From assembly GCF_022346995.1 (NCBI RefSeq), contig NZ_JAKRNM010000003.1:186001-250000 (forward strand): a DNA stretch of 64,000 nucleotides. The letters are read 5' to 3'. The position numbers were made by a program, and so were the translations under genes. The notes below the pieces were generated by a model. The model was not told where the DNA came from, ran no database searches, and saw nothing but the letters and a program-made list of their open reading frames with translations. Numbering within the stretch: the stretch's first letter is position 1; every line of letters starts with the position of its first letter. Below are positions 1-7,710 of this stretch, piece by piece. The DNA is from Paenibacillus sp. ACRRY (lineage in GTDB: Bacteria; Bacillota; Bacilli; Paenibacillales; Paenibacillaceae).

Positions 1-1
1 T

Positions 2-337
2 ATTTTGCTCAGAGATGACGACGCAGTCATTATCGACTGGAACAATGCTTCTACAGGAAATCCAGAAGCTGATTTAGCTGAATATGTCATTATGATTCGA
101 TATGCAATCTTGCCGCCGCATCTGCCGAGTGAGGCTAGTGTTGCCCTTGATGCTACGAGGGAGATCAGTATTCGCTTGTTTATGGAGGAGTACGAAAAAT
201 TGTCTGGCATCAGTTATAGAGATGTTGAACCCTGGATCGGCCCTGTGGCAGCACGCAAACTGGTTGCGGATGGGATCTCCGAAGAAGAAAAACATCTGCT
301 TATCAACGAGATTAGAAGAAGGCTCCATATTCGTTAG
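2..337 (+). CDS. Aminoglycoside phosphotransferase-family protein, C-terminal part
   Basis: The gene is cut by the window edge; the reading frame is open from base 2 and ends at a TAA at 335-337. The visible start (ILLRDDDAVIIDW, then N-A-S-x-G-N-P-E-A-D-L-A) matches the C-terminal lobe of the APH/choline-kinase-like family, where the VIIDW aspartate binds magnesium and the following G-x-P-x-x-D-L-A is conserved. The catalytic H-G-D loop would lie just upstream, outside the window. The last 70 residues are helical. The family phosphorylates small hydroxylated substrates, sometimes antibiotics; the substrate here cannot be told. The gene is followed at once by a terminator, so it ends its transcription unit. 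Confidence 0.75.
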   Translation: MLLRDDDAVIIDWNNASTGNPEADLAEYVIMIRYAILPPHLPSEASVALDATREISIRLFMEEYEKLSGISYRDVEPWIGPVAARKLVADGISEEEKHLLINEIRRRLHIR

Positions 338-369
338 CCAGATTGAATATATAATAAAATGATAAAGGC

Positions 370-402
370 GCCATCAGCAGATTATTGTGGATGGCTTTTT
401 TT
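370..402 (+). terminator. Rho-independent terminator
   Basis: GCCATC (370-375) pairs with GATGGC (390-395) across a 14-nt loop and is followed by a run of seven T. It closes the phosphotransferase-like gene and separates it from the ABC importer. Confidence 0.7.
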
Positions 403-464
403 GTTTTGTGTAATGTTATCTATCACGGCTAACGAATCAAACTAAATTGGAAGCGGTTCAACCA

Positions 465-493
465 TTGACGGGAAAGAAGTCGCACCTTAATAT
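465..493 (+). promoter_or_regulatory. Candidate sigma-A promoter and leader of the ABC importer operon
   Basis: TTGACG (465-470), a 17-nt spacer and TAATAT (488-493) make a fair vegetative promoter, 4-5 matches in each hexamer. It gives a leader of about 175 nt before the binding-protein start at 675. The leader holds two small hairpins, TGCTTTT/AAAAGCA at 561-580 and AAGCG/CGCTT at 592-603. I looked for the T-box signature (AGGGTGGNACCGCG) known upstream of some tryptophan importers and did not find it. Confidence 0.45.
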
Positions 494-674
494 TAGAGAA
501 ACACAAAATGACCAACACGAGTCATGGACTTCAGTCGCATGAGGAATGTCTACGTTTGTCTGCTTTTGTCGATAAAAGCAACAATGCGTTGAAGCGTTCG
601 CTTTGTCCCGCCCTATCGTGTCACTTGGATGAGGAGATGGACAACACATTTAGAAGATGGAGAGGGGTTCTCAC

Positions 675-1730
675 ATGAAAAAGAAATTCTGGATGTCACT
701 GATGATGGTTGCTTCAATGATTGTAGCTGCAGGTTGCGGAAATAACAGCAGCACGGGTACGGGTACGGAATCCGAAGGATCCGGTACGACAGCAAGCGAA
801 GGTACTGCAGAGAAATCCTACCGCATTGCCATCTCGCAAATTGTGGAACATCCATCCCTGGATGCGACACGTGAAGGATTCATTGCGGCACTGAAGGAAG
901 CGGGAATCGAAGAAAACAAAAACCTAACGATTGACTACAACAATGCACAAGGTGATTCAACAAACAACCTGTCCATTGCCCAAAAAATCGCAGGGGATTC
1001 GAAGAATGATCTGGTGCTCGGGATTGCTACTCCATCTGCACTGGCACTGGCTCAGCAGGTCAAAGAAAAGCCATTGCTCTTCGCAGCGGTTACGGACCCG
1101 CTTGGTGCCAAGCTGGTGACTGATATGGACAAGCCAGGCGGCAATGTCACTGGTGCATCGGATACAAATCCGGAGGCAATTGTGCAGTTGGCTGCTTTTA
1201 TCGCGAAATATCTGACGGACGTAAAAACAGTAGGTTTGGTCATTAATGAAGGTGAGCCGAATGCTGTTGTCATGGCAGACAATGCGGAAAAAGCGCTGGC
1301 GACACACGGAATCAAGCTGGTTAAAGCCCCAGTTACGAATACATCTGAAGTTAAACAGGCAACAGACTCTCTGGTCGGCAAAGTGGATGCCTTCTATATC
1401 ACACTCGACAACTCGGTTGTCAGTGCAGTGGATACGATCATCCAGACAGCAAACAGCAACAAGATTCCGTTCTTCTCCAGTGACCGGGATACAGTTGAAA
1501 AGGGTGCTTTTGCTACCGTTGGTTTCAAATACTACGACCATGGATATCAAGTAGGCGAAATGGCTGCAGATATTCTGAAGAATGGTACGAAGCCTGGCGA
1601 GATGAAAGTAACGGTTCCGGACAAGCTCGATCTGATCCTGAATCTTAAAGCAGCTGAAGCTCAAGGCATCACGGTTACCGACGAGATGAAGGCGGAAGTG
1701 CAAGACAAGGATAACAACATTATTCAGTAA
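675..1730 (+). CDS. ABC transporter substrate-binding lipoprotein (TrpX/COG2984 type)
   Basis: This is the extracellular solute-binding subunit of an importer. The start at 675 follows GGAGAGGGG and gives a type II signal peptide: MKKKF, a hydrophobic stretch and the lipobox VAAGC, so Cys is lipidated and the protein is tethered to the membrane. A Ser/Thr/Gly-rich linker of about 25 residues follows. The mature part has the periplasmic-binding-protein fold of PF04392 (YRIAISQIVEHPSLDATREG, later AAVTDPLGAKLV and FFSSDRDTVEKGAFATVGF). Relatives in streptococci bind tryptophan or related aromatic compounds, but COG2984 proteins are largely uncharacterised, so the ligand is open. An in-frame ATG at 657 lacks a ribosome site. 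The permease and ATPase genes follow. Confidence 0.85.
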   Translation: MKKKFWMSLMMVASMIVAAGCGNNSSTGTGTESEGSGTTASEGTAEKSYRIAISQIVEHPSLDATREGFIAALKEAGIEENKNLTIDYNNAQGDSTNNLSIAQKIAGDSKNDLVLGIATPSALALAQQVKEKPLLFAAVTDPLGAKLVTDMDKPGGNVTGASDTNPEAIVQLAAFIAKYLTDVKTVGLVINEGEPNAVVMADNAEKALATHGIKLVKAPVTNTSEVKQATDSLVGKVDAFYITLDNSVVSAVDTIIQTANSNKIPFFSSDRDTVEKGAFATVGFKYYDHGYQVGEMAADILKNGTKPGEMKVTVPDKLDLILNLKAAEAQGITVTDEMKAEVQDKDNNIIQ

Positions 1731-1763
1731 TCTGACCGGACAACAAACCGGCAGTACGGATGC

Positions 1764-1790
1764 GAGGCGGACGTGCAGTGGGTTCGCCTC
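1764..1790 (+). terminator. Intercistronic hairpin between binding protein and permease
   Basis: GAGGCG (1764-1769) pairs with CGCCTC (1785-1790) and is followed by ATTCTTTT. The stem is short and the T run is broken, so it probably terminates only partly or stabilises the upstream mRNA. That is common where a binding protein is needed in excess over its permease. Confidence 0.35.
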
Positions 1791-1820
1791 ATTCTTTTCG
1801 ATAGACAGGGAGGAAGTAGC

Positions 1821-2741
1821 GTGAGTATAAGTTGGAATTCAATCGAAGGGGCAATCGAGCTCGGTCTGTTATATGCCCTCATGGCCCTTGGTGTATATAT
1901 TACGTTCCGGATTCTCGATTTTCCCGATCTTACCGTAGACGGAAGTTTTACAACAGGAGGCGCAATCGCGGCGGTTATGATCTCCAATGACTTTTCTCCT
2001 TGGCTCGCCTGTTTGGCGGCAATGGCTGGAGGAATGATAGCTGGAGCCTGTACCGGTCTGCTGCATACCAAAGGCAAAATCAATGGGTTGTTATCCGGAA
2101 TTCTGATGATGATTGCCCTCTATTCCATTAATATGCGTATCCTCGGTGCGCCGAACAAATCCATTATGGGGATGGATAACCCATTCTCGGGCGAGCATGT
2201 CATGGTGCTAATCATTATTGTTGTGCTGGTGTTTAAAATCATGCTGGACCTGTTTATGAAAACCGATATTGGACTGGCATTGCGCGCCACAGGCGACAAT
2301 AAACGCATGATCCGCAGCTTCGGTGCAAATACCGATGTAACGACTATCGTCGGCGTCAGTTTGTCCAACGGACTGGTTGCCTTGTCCGGGGCATTTATTG
2401 CCCAGCAATCAGGCTTCGCAGACATTACGATGGGGATTGGTATGATCGTGATCGGATTGGCCTCTGTTATTATCGGGGAAGCCATTCTGGGTGCAAGAAC
2501 GGTATTCTGGGCAACGCTCGCAGCTGTGGTCGGTTCGATTATTTACCGGATTGTCGTTGCGCTTGCTCTTCAGGTCGAATGGTTCGATACCTCTGATCTG
2601 AAGCTGATTACCGCGGTAATCGTCATTATTGCTCTTGTTTTCCCAACCATGCAGCGCTCCATGAAGCAGAAGAGCCTTGCTCGCAAACGAACGGAAGAGC
2701 TTATGCGATCCACGGGTCAACAAGCGAAGGGAGGCATGTGA
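1821..2741 (+). CDS. ABC transporter permease (COG4120 type)
   Basis: Membrane subunit of the importer, about 306 residues with eight or so hydrophobic segments. I chose the GTG at 1821 because CAGGGAGGAAG sits just upstream; the ATG at 1773 has no ribosome site and would add a hydrophilic 16-residue leader. The sequence ITFRILDFPDLTVDGSF near residue 30 and the later RATGDNKRMIRSFGAN loop are typical of the BPD_transp_2 family (PF02653) that pairs with COG2984 binding proteins. The RATG-N loop is the probable coupling contact with the ATPase. The stop codon overlaps the region just before the ATPase start, so the two are translationally coupled. Confidence 0.85.
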   Translation: MSISWNSIEGAIELGLLYALMALGVYITFRILDFPDLTVDGSFTTGGAIAAVMISNDFSPWLACLAAMAGGMIAGACTGLLHTKGKINGLLSGILMMIALYSINMRILGAPNKSIMGMDNPFSGEHVMVLIIIVVLVFKIMLDLFMKTDIGLALRATGDNKRMIRSFGANTDVTTIVGVSLSNGLVALSGAFIAQQSGFADITMGIGMIVIGLASVIIGEAILGARTVFWATLAAVVGSIIYRIVVALALQVEWFDTSDLKLITAVIVIIALVFPTMQRSMKQKSLARKRTEELMRSTGQQAKGGM

Positions 2742-2743
2742 TC

Positions 2744-3538
2744 ATGCTGGAGATTTCACATGTGACGAAGCTGTTTAATCCGGGAACGACAGACGAGAAG
2801 ACAGCACTGGTTGGCGTGAATCTGACGATGAATCCGGGGGATTTTGTAACGGTCATCGGCAGTAATGGCGCGGGAAAGTCTACATTGATGAATATCATAT
2901 CTGGTGTAATGAAGCCGGATATGGGCGATGTGCTGATCAATGACCGGTCCATCAAAAACCTGCCTGAGCATAAGCGCAGCAGCTGGATCGGCCGGGTGTT
3001 CCAGGATCCGATGGCAGGAACGGCTCCGCATATGTCCATTGAAGAAAACATGGCGATGGCGTACAAACGCGGTAAAGGACGCGGACTTGGCTTCGGGGTT
3101 ACCCGGACGAGACGGGAGATCTTCAACGCCCAGCTGCAGAAGCTGGGGATCGGACTCGATAAACGTCCCAATGCCAAAGTGGGTCTTCTCTCTGGCGGGG
3201 AGCGCCAGGCACTCAGCCTTCTGATGGCAACCTTTACCCAGCCGCAGATTCTGCTGCTTGATGAGCATACGGCGGCACTTGACCCTTCACGTGCCGAATT
3301 GATTACGGAGCTGACCGAAACGCTGGTCCGTGAGATGAAACTGACGACCCTGATGGTAACTCACAATATGGAGCAAGCGATTCGTCTCGGTAACCGTCTG
3401 ATCATGATGGATAAGGGCAGAATCATTCTGGACGTCAGTGAAGAGCGCAAGCGCACATTGACCGTACCTGAGCTGCTGGGTGAATTCGAGCGCATCAGTG
3501 GCAAGAAGATGGCAGACGACCGTGTGGTACTTGGCTAA
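2744..3538 (+). CDS. ABC transporter ATP-binding protein (COG1101 type)
   Basis: Cytoplasmic ATPase that powers the importer, about 264 residues. Walker A is GSNGAGKST near residue 40, the signature is LSGGERQALSLL near 145, Walker B is ILLLDEHTAALDP near 168, and the switch histidine is in MVTHNMEQA. An alternative GTG at 2738 lies only 3 nt after the AAGGGAGG site, so the ATG at 2744 with 9-nt spacing is preferred. It overlaps or touches the permease stop (2739-2741). COG2984, COG4120 and COG1101 proteins regularly occur as a set, which supports reading these three genes as one importer. Confidence 0.88.
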   Translation: MLEISHVTKLFNPGTTDEKTALVGVNLTMNPGDFVTVIGSNGAGKSTLMNIISGVMKPDMGDVLINDRSIKNLPEHKRSSWIGRVFQDPMAGTAPHMSIEENMAMAYKRGKGRGLGFGVTRTRREIFNAQLQKLGIGLDKRPNAKVGLLSGGERQALSLLMATFTQPQILLLDEHTAALDPSRAELITELTETLVREMKLTTLMVTHNMEQAIRLGNRLIMMDKGRIILDVSEERKRTLTVPELLGEFERISGKKMADDRVVLG

Positions 3539-3567
3539 GGCCAGATCATGTGCTGGGCGTATTATAC

Positions 3568-3601
3568 AAAAAACCTTTTGCGTGCCCGCAAAAGGTTTTT
3601 T
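3568..3601 (+). terminator. Strong rho-independent terminator
   Basis: AAAAAACCTTTTGCG pairs with CGCAAAAGGTTTTTT around a 4-nt loop. It ends the ABC importer operon, and its near symmetry could also stop transcription from the other strand. Confidence 0.9.
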
Positions 3602-3703
3602 GTGGTATGTTGTTTTCTACATGAACGAATACCAGGTTTAGCGTAATCGAATTATGTATGAACCCAACCAAGGGATAAGCAAGCATATACAGGGGGACCA
3701 GGC

Positions 3704-4882
3704 ATGTCATTGCAATTTGATGAAGGTACATATACCGTAACCCGGCGCACGGATTCCATCCAACTGCTCGCGAAGGAATTCGCGCTATTTCATTTTCTAT
3801 ATGAAAACAAGGAAAAGGCATTTACTCGCAGCCAGCTGCTGGACAGCGTATGGCCGCTGGAGTATCCGGTTGAACGCACCGTGGATGACCATGTGTACCG
3901 TCTGCGTAAGAAATTGAAGCGTTGGGAAGAGGTTTCGCTGGATACGGTGCGGGGCTACGGTTACAGACTAACTATACGGACGAATATGGCAGCGCTGCCC
4001 GCCAACCCTTCCGCTCACGATCTGGAGATGCGGGAAGTGATCCATGGATTGTTCCGCAAATATCATTTGTTTGGGCAGGGAAAATCGATGCTAACCTTGT
4101 TCGATCAGCAGGATGCTCTGGGTATCCAGATTGATTCGTTCTATCAACTATATATTCATTTTATCCAGGGGGATCTGGAATGGCTCATTACCACAGAGGA
4201 AGTCCCTTTCGAGGAGCGTTTATACTGGCTGCTGATTTTTGTACACGCGCTAATCGAACCAGCGGAGAGTTTGCATCTGTATGAGCAGGCATTAAATTCA
4301 CCTGCACTGTCTGAGGATCAGCTTCGGGAGCTCCGTATTTTGAATATTGTTGAGGTCTATGCAGAGGTTGGTCAATATCGGCGGGCCAAAGCACAATTAG
4401 CAGAGACATATCGCGTCATTGAGACAGACCATCTGGTCAACTTCAAGCTTCCCGTATCCCTATCGGAGTTGTACGTAGAGTTGTGGGGCGGCAGTGGTGA
4501 AAGAGTAGAAGAACAGATGTGCATGTTACGATCAAGTTTGAAGGATGCGCCATATTTGCGTGAGATTGGACGGTTCCAGGTCATGGAGGGGCTGTGGCTG
4601 CTGAGGCAGGGGAGGGCTCGTGAAGCAGAACCGAGGATTGATGACGGGCTGGATGTTCTCAAAATGACATTGAACGCACCACTATACATCAATTCGGCGA
4701 ATCAGATCTTGTTATTTATGGCCCATCACCGAATCGAGGGACGTCTGGTTCACAAATATCGTCAAGTCTATGCTGAAATTGCCAAAGCATACGGTGTTCC
4801 TATGTATGGACAGCGTATTACGGATGAAGTCCGCGCGTATTTATCCCCATTTCCTCCAGCCTCTGATCTTCCTCTGATATAA
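3704..4882 (+). CDS. Winged-helix transcriptional regulator with helical repeat domain
   Basis: The protein has 392 residues. Residues 1-95 form an OmpR/PhoB-type DNA-binding domain (LLAKEFALFHFLYENKEKAF, then RTVDDHVYRLRKKLKRW and VRGYGYRL) with no receiver domain in front. The remaining 300 residues are alpha-helical and look like a TPR or bacterial-transcriptional-activation domain, as in SARP- or AfsR-like regulators. The recognition helix is intact, so it is probably a working DNA-binding protein whose signal is sensed by the helical domain. It lies in front of an MFS exporter gene on the same strand with an inverted repeat between them, which suggests it controls that exporter. The start follows AGGGGGACC. 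Confidence 0.7.
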   Translation: MSLQFDEGTYTVTRRTDSIQLLAKEFALFHFLYENKEKAFTRSQLLDSVWPLEYPVERTVDDHVYRLRKKLKRWEEVSLDTVRGYGYRLTIRTNMAALPANPSAHDLEMREVIHGLFRKYHLFGQGKSMLTLFDQQDALGIQIDSFYQLYIHFIQGDLEWLITTEEVPFEERLYWLLIFVHALIEPAESLHLYEQALNSPALSEDQLRELRILNIVEVYAEVGQYRRAKAQLAETYRVIETDHLVNFKLPVSLSELYVELWGGSGERVEEQMCMLRSSLKDAPYLREIGRFQVMEGLWLLRQGRAREAEPRIDDGLDVLKMTLNAPLYINSANQILLFMAHHRIEGRLVHKYRQVYAEIAKAYGVPMYGQRITDEVRAYLSPFPPASDLPLI

Positions 4883-4890
4883 CTCTCGTA

Positions 4891-4937
4891 TGATTACAGC
4901 CAAGGAACATGCAAGCCTGGCAACTAGGCTGTAATCA
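4891..4937. repeat. 11-bp inverted repeat between regulator and MFS gene
   Basis: TGATTACAGCC (4891-4901) and GGCTGTAATCA (4927-4937) are perfect inverted copies separated by 25 bases. No T run follows, so it does not look like a terminator. It sits 25 bases before the exporter start and could be an operator for the neighbouring regulator or an mRNA structure near the ribosome site. Confidence 0.6.
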
Positions 4938-4961
4938 GAGGAGTAGGAGGAACCACCCACC

Positions 4962-6278
4962 ATGAATACTGTTTCCAATGAATCTCATCGCTCATCACCT
5001 TCGTCCCAAATGCCACCCGGAAGTTTGTGGACCAACTTCCGCTTCATGCGCATGTTCATCGCGTATGCACTCGCTACCTTCGGGGATTGGTTCGATGCCC
5101 TTGCCATTCAAGTATTGGTGGCCTATCGATGGGGGGTCGATCCACTGATCATCGCACTGATTCCCGTCTGTATGGCTGTCCCGGGCATCCTGCTGGGCTC
5201 GGTCGCGGGTACACTTGCAGATCGTCTGCACAAAGTAAAGATCATGTTACTTTGTGATGTAATCACCGTTGTGCTTACGTTTGCCATTTTGTTCGCCCCG
5301 AGCGCGGCATGGCTGCTTCCGCTTCTGGCCTTGCGAGCCATGATGGGCGTATTCCACATTCCGGCCCAACAGGCGCTGACGCGTCAAGTGGTGGCCGAGG
5401 AGCATCTGTTTCAGGCATCGTCTCTGAACGGATTTGTCGGACAGTGCTCCAAGGTGGCCGGACCGCTTCTGGGTGCCGTCATCCTGGCGATATTCTCACC
5501 CCAAATTTGTATTGTGATCAATGCCTGCACCCGTCTAATATCCGGCTTGGTATTATGGCCATTGCGACGGTTAACGGAGCAACCGGAACATTCTATAGTG
5601 AATGAGACGCAAGATCAGCATGACCAAATAGAAAGTGAATCGGTGCTGACGCAATGGACCAAAGGGTGGAGCTTTATACGAAACAGCCGGGCCATCTTAT
5701 GCACGCTGTTGTTTGGCTGTTTGGGCTTAATGGCCATTCTGATGATTGATTATCAGTTCGTAACGCTTTTCCGAAGCATCAAGCCGGGGAATGAAGCCTT
5801 GATTGGATGGCTGGGCTCATCTGCAGGAGCGGGTGCTGTTATTATGATTCTGCTGCTGAACCGGCTGCCGCGAGTCAGTTATGGCTGGGGGTTGGGTGGA
5901 GGGTTCCTCCTTATTGGAGTAGGTATTGCTGCCTTAGGCATGGTAGCTCCCTTTACCCCGGATGTATGGATAATCGTCTGGGGGCTGTGCATTGGCCTCG
6001 GAAACGGCCTCTCTATGGTCACGCTGAATTATTTGCTGCAAAAGGAAACCCCTCCTGCTTATGTAGGGCGTGTCTTCGGCATCCAAAATTCGATGTCTAG
6101 TGTTGTGCTTGTCGTTGCTCCGCTGGCAGGTGGTGCGCTGATTCATATTATGGGACCCGGCCTTACCTTTCAGTTCATCGGCATTGCTACGCTCGCTATT
6201 GGACTTACAGGTATCTTGATGCAGCGCAAGTTGTGGGGAGCCCAGAGACCATGCGTTGTTGTTGGGCAGGAACTATAA
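4962..6278 (+). CDS. MFS transporter, drug-efflux type
   Basis: An integral membrane protein of 438 residues with about 12 hydrophobic segments. The opening TNFRFMRMFIAYALATFGDW and the loop AGTLADRLHK match the MFS branch of macrolide and multidrug exporters (MefA-like), including the conserved G-x-L-A-D-R-x-x-R/K motif A between the second and third segments. A hydrophilic loop near residues 205-230 (QDQHDQIESES) divides the two halves. The ribosome site GGAGTAGGAGG precedes the ATG. The gene is probably cotranscribed with, or controlled by, the winged-helix regulator upstream. The substrate is unknown. Confidence 0.8.
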   Translation: MNTVSNESHRSSPSSQMPPGSLWTNFRFMRMFIAYALATFGDWFDALAIQVLVAYRWGVDPLIIALIPVCMAVPGILLGSVAGTLADRLHKVKIMLLCDVITVVLTFAILFAPSAAWLLPLLALRAMMGVFHIPAQQALTRQVVAEEHLFQASSLNGFVGQCSKVAGPLLGAVILAIFSPQICIVINACTRLISGLVLWPLRRLTEQPEHSIVNETQDQHDQIESESVLTQWTKGWSFIRNSRAILCTLLFGCLGLMAILMIDYQFVTLFRSIKPGNEALIGWLGSSAGAGAVIMILLLNRLPRVSYGWGLGGGFLLIGVGIAALGMVAPFTPDVWIIVWGLCIGLGNGLSMVTLNYLLQKETPPAYVGRVFGIQNSMSSVVLVVAPLAGGALIHIMGPGLTFQFIGIATLAIGLTGILMQRKLWGAQRPCVVVGQEL

Positions 6279-6301
6279 TTCATTGGCAAAAAGACACACG
6301 T

Positions 6302-6335
6302 AAAAGCCGCTTCCAGTTTGCCGGAGGCGGCTTTT
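6302..6335. terminator. Bidirectional terminator between MFS gene and island
   Basis: AAAAGCCGCTTCC (6302-6314) pairs with GGAGGCGGCTTTT (6323-6335) with one G-T pair. T runs lie on both strands, so it can end the MFS gene and the convergent surface-protein operon. Confidence 0.85.
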
Positions 6336-6363
6336 CTCTCTGGGATGGGATGATAGGTAGCCA

Positions 6364-6945
6364 TTAGATCTCCCACCAGGTGAAGTAGGCCGTGGACGCC
6401 AGCAAGCCTCCAACGGATAGGGAACCGCTGACGGTCAGATTAATGGCCTGACCTGGCGGGATGACATAACTGCCAAAAACGCTGGACGAGAAGGGCCCCG
6501 CTTGCAAAGGCATCGTCATTAGAGTCGTTGCTCCGGTAGGCGCAGCGGTGGAAAATCGCACAATTGCAACACTGGTGTTGGTACTGGACAGATTGCTGTT
6601 CACGGATGGCAGCGTACTTGGCGAAGCCAGCGTTCCATTGGCACTCAGGACCATGGAACCGCTGAAGGAAGACAGGAGATTAAGTGCAACCGTAATTCCA
6701 CCGGAGAGCCGCGACACGTACAGTGTTCTCCCGCTTCCCAACGGGTTGCTTAATTGAACTGTCGCGATTACGCTCCCGCCCAATAATCCAAGGGTGGTGG
6801 AGTTGGTTGTCCCCGAATTGAACAGGCTTCCTGAGTTTCCGGCATCATTCTCCGGTGGTGCAATGATACCGGGAGCTGTATACGTGTTGGTATTGGAAGT
6901 ATACACGGGCTGAGTTAACGGGTTGAATACATTATGGTTGGGCAC
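6364..6945 (-). CDS. Ser/Thr/Asn-rich surface-type protein, WWEI end
   Basis: I do not recognise a named family. The protein is about 193 residues, very rich in Ser, Thr, Asn, Gly and Leu, with no signal peptide, no Cys, and a predicted all-beta character. It ends in TAYFTWWEI. It is a paralogue of the next upstream gene: both share a start like x-x-N-x-NVFN, then T-N-T-[FY]-[ST]-APGI, GSGRTL near the middle, STNTSV, a [VI]PPGQ stretch and the WWE[IF] end. I prefer the GTG at 6945 (AGGGTGGTGA just before it), which gives MPNHNVFN. This resembles the MPNFTTFN start of the repeat protein at 8249. The ATG at 6969 is an alternative. Lack of a signal sequence and the neighbours suggest a spore-surface protein made in the mother cell. 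Confidence 0.65.
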   Translation of the reverse strand: MPNHNVFNPLTQPVYTSNTNTYTAPGIIAPPENDAGNSGSLFNSGTTNSTTLGLLGGSVIATVQLSNPLGSGRTLYVSRLSGGITVALNLLSSFSGSMVLSANGTLASPSTLPSVNSNLSSTNTSVAIVRFSTAAPTGATTLMTMPLQAGPFSSSVFGSYVIPPGQAINLTVSGSLSVGGLLASTAYFTWWEI

Positions 6946-6978
6946 GGTGTTCACCACCCTTTCCGTCATGGTTATCTA

Positions 6979-7557
6979 TCAGAATTCCCACCAAAATAAG
7001 TTAATGGCTGCCGTCTGATTTCCAACACCCACGCTAACGGATAACGTCTGTCCTGGCGGCACAACAATGGAACCCTCGAAGTCCATCCGGAACATACCGG
7101 CGGTCAGCGGGAGACTTAGCAGACTTGTAAACGCACCGCCTAGCGTTCCTGTATTTTGCCTGGTGGTGACCACACTGGTATTTGTACTGCCAAGCAATGT
7201 ATTAACCGGGACGGGCGTGCTCGAGGCCGTAATGGTCCCCCCGGAATATACAACAAGAGTAGCAGCTGCAGTGGTGCCTCCCGAAATGCTGGAGATCCGA
7301 AGCGTCCTGCCGCTGCCAACAGCATTAATGATCTGCAGGAGAAGATTCTGGTTGTTAGGAAGCAGGGTGTTGTTCGTGGTCAATGCGAAGAAACTGCCCG
7401 CAGCAGCAGCACCACTCTCTGCCGAGGCCTCAATTCCGGGAGCGGAAAATGTATTGGTAAGTCGGGTAAACAGGGGACCATTGGATTGGTTGAACACGTT
7501 GTAGTTCGTTATCTTACCCACCTCCGATATCAATGAACTAATATTTTTGACACGCAT
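6979..7557 (-). CDS. Ser/Thr-rich surface-type protein, WWEF end
   Basis: Paralogue and operon partner of the gene at 6364, which starts a few bases after this stop. It is rich in Thr, Ser, Asn and Gly, with no signal peptide, and ends NLFWWEF. Shared landmarks are APGIEA, GSGRTLRI, STNTSV, VVPPGQ and the final WWE. The start is unclear. ATG 7557 has only a distant AAGGA. A perfect GGAGGTGGG at 7517-7525 stands in frame before ATA-ACG-AAC-TAC-AAC (ATA at 7510-7512), which aligns codon for codon with the GTG start proposed for the paralogue. If translation begins there the protein has 177 residues. A candidate sporulation promoter lies upstream at 7582-7609. Confidence 0.6.
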   Translation of the reverse strand: MRVKNISSLISEVGKITNYNVFNQSNGPLFTRLTNTFSAPGIEASAESGAAAAGSFFALTTNNTLLPNNQNLLLQIINAVGSGRTLRISSISGGTTAAATLVVYSGGTITASSTPVPVNTLLGSTNTSVVTTRQNTGTLGGAFTSLLSLPLTAGMFRMDFEGSIVVPPGQTLSVSVGVGNQTAAINLFWWEF

Positions 7558-7581
7558 GGCAGCGCCATATCCTTGTACTTG

Positions 7582-7609
7582 CATTGTATGTACATTACGG
7601 ATGAAGCGT
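7582..7609 (-). promoter_or_regulatory. Candidate sigma-K-like promoter, minus strand
   Basis: On the minus strand AC (7609-7608), 17 bases, then CATACAATG (7590-7582) resembles the B. subtilis sigma-K pattern AC-N16/17-CATANNNTA with one mismatch at the end. It would start the two WWE-protein genes. The consensus is loose, so this is a suggestion only. Confidence 0.35.
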
Positions 7610-7655
7610 TTGGGGCAAGAACGGCAAAATCGAAAATAGCGGCAGATGCCGTGCC

Positions 7656-7681
7656 CGTATTTTAAGTCCGGGCATACGATG
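7656..7681 (+). promoter_or_regulatory. Candidate sigma-K-like -10 element, plus strand
   Basis: CATACGATG at 7673-7681 mirrors the minus-strand CATACAATG about 90 bases away. It would give a start near 7687 and a short leader before the ATG at 7711. The expected AC at -35 is not present, so support is weaker than on the other strand. Confidence 0.3.
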
Positions 7682-7710
7682 CGGAAGCACATTTTTTAAG
7701 GGGAATCGAG

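Noticed and set aside
338..674. T-box riboswitch before the importer
   Set aside because: The AGGGTGGNACCGCG motif and the long specifier stem are absent.
957..1703. Minus-strand open frame opposite the binding-protein gene
   Set aside because: It is a shadow of the plus-strand lipoprotein, Cys- and His-rich in a way typical of antisense translation.
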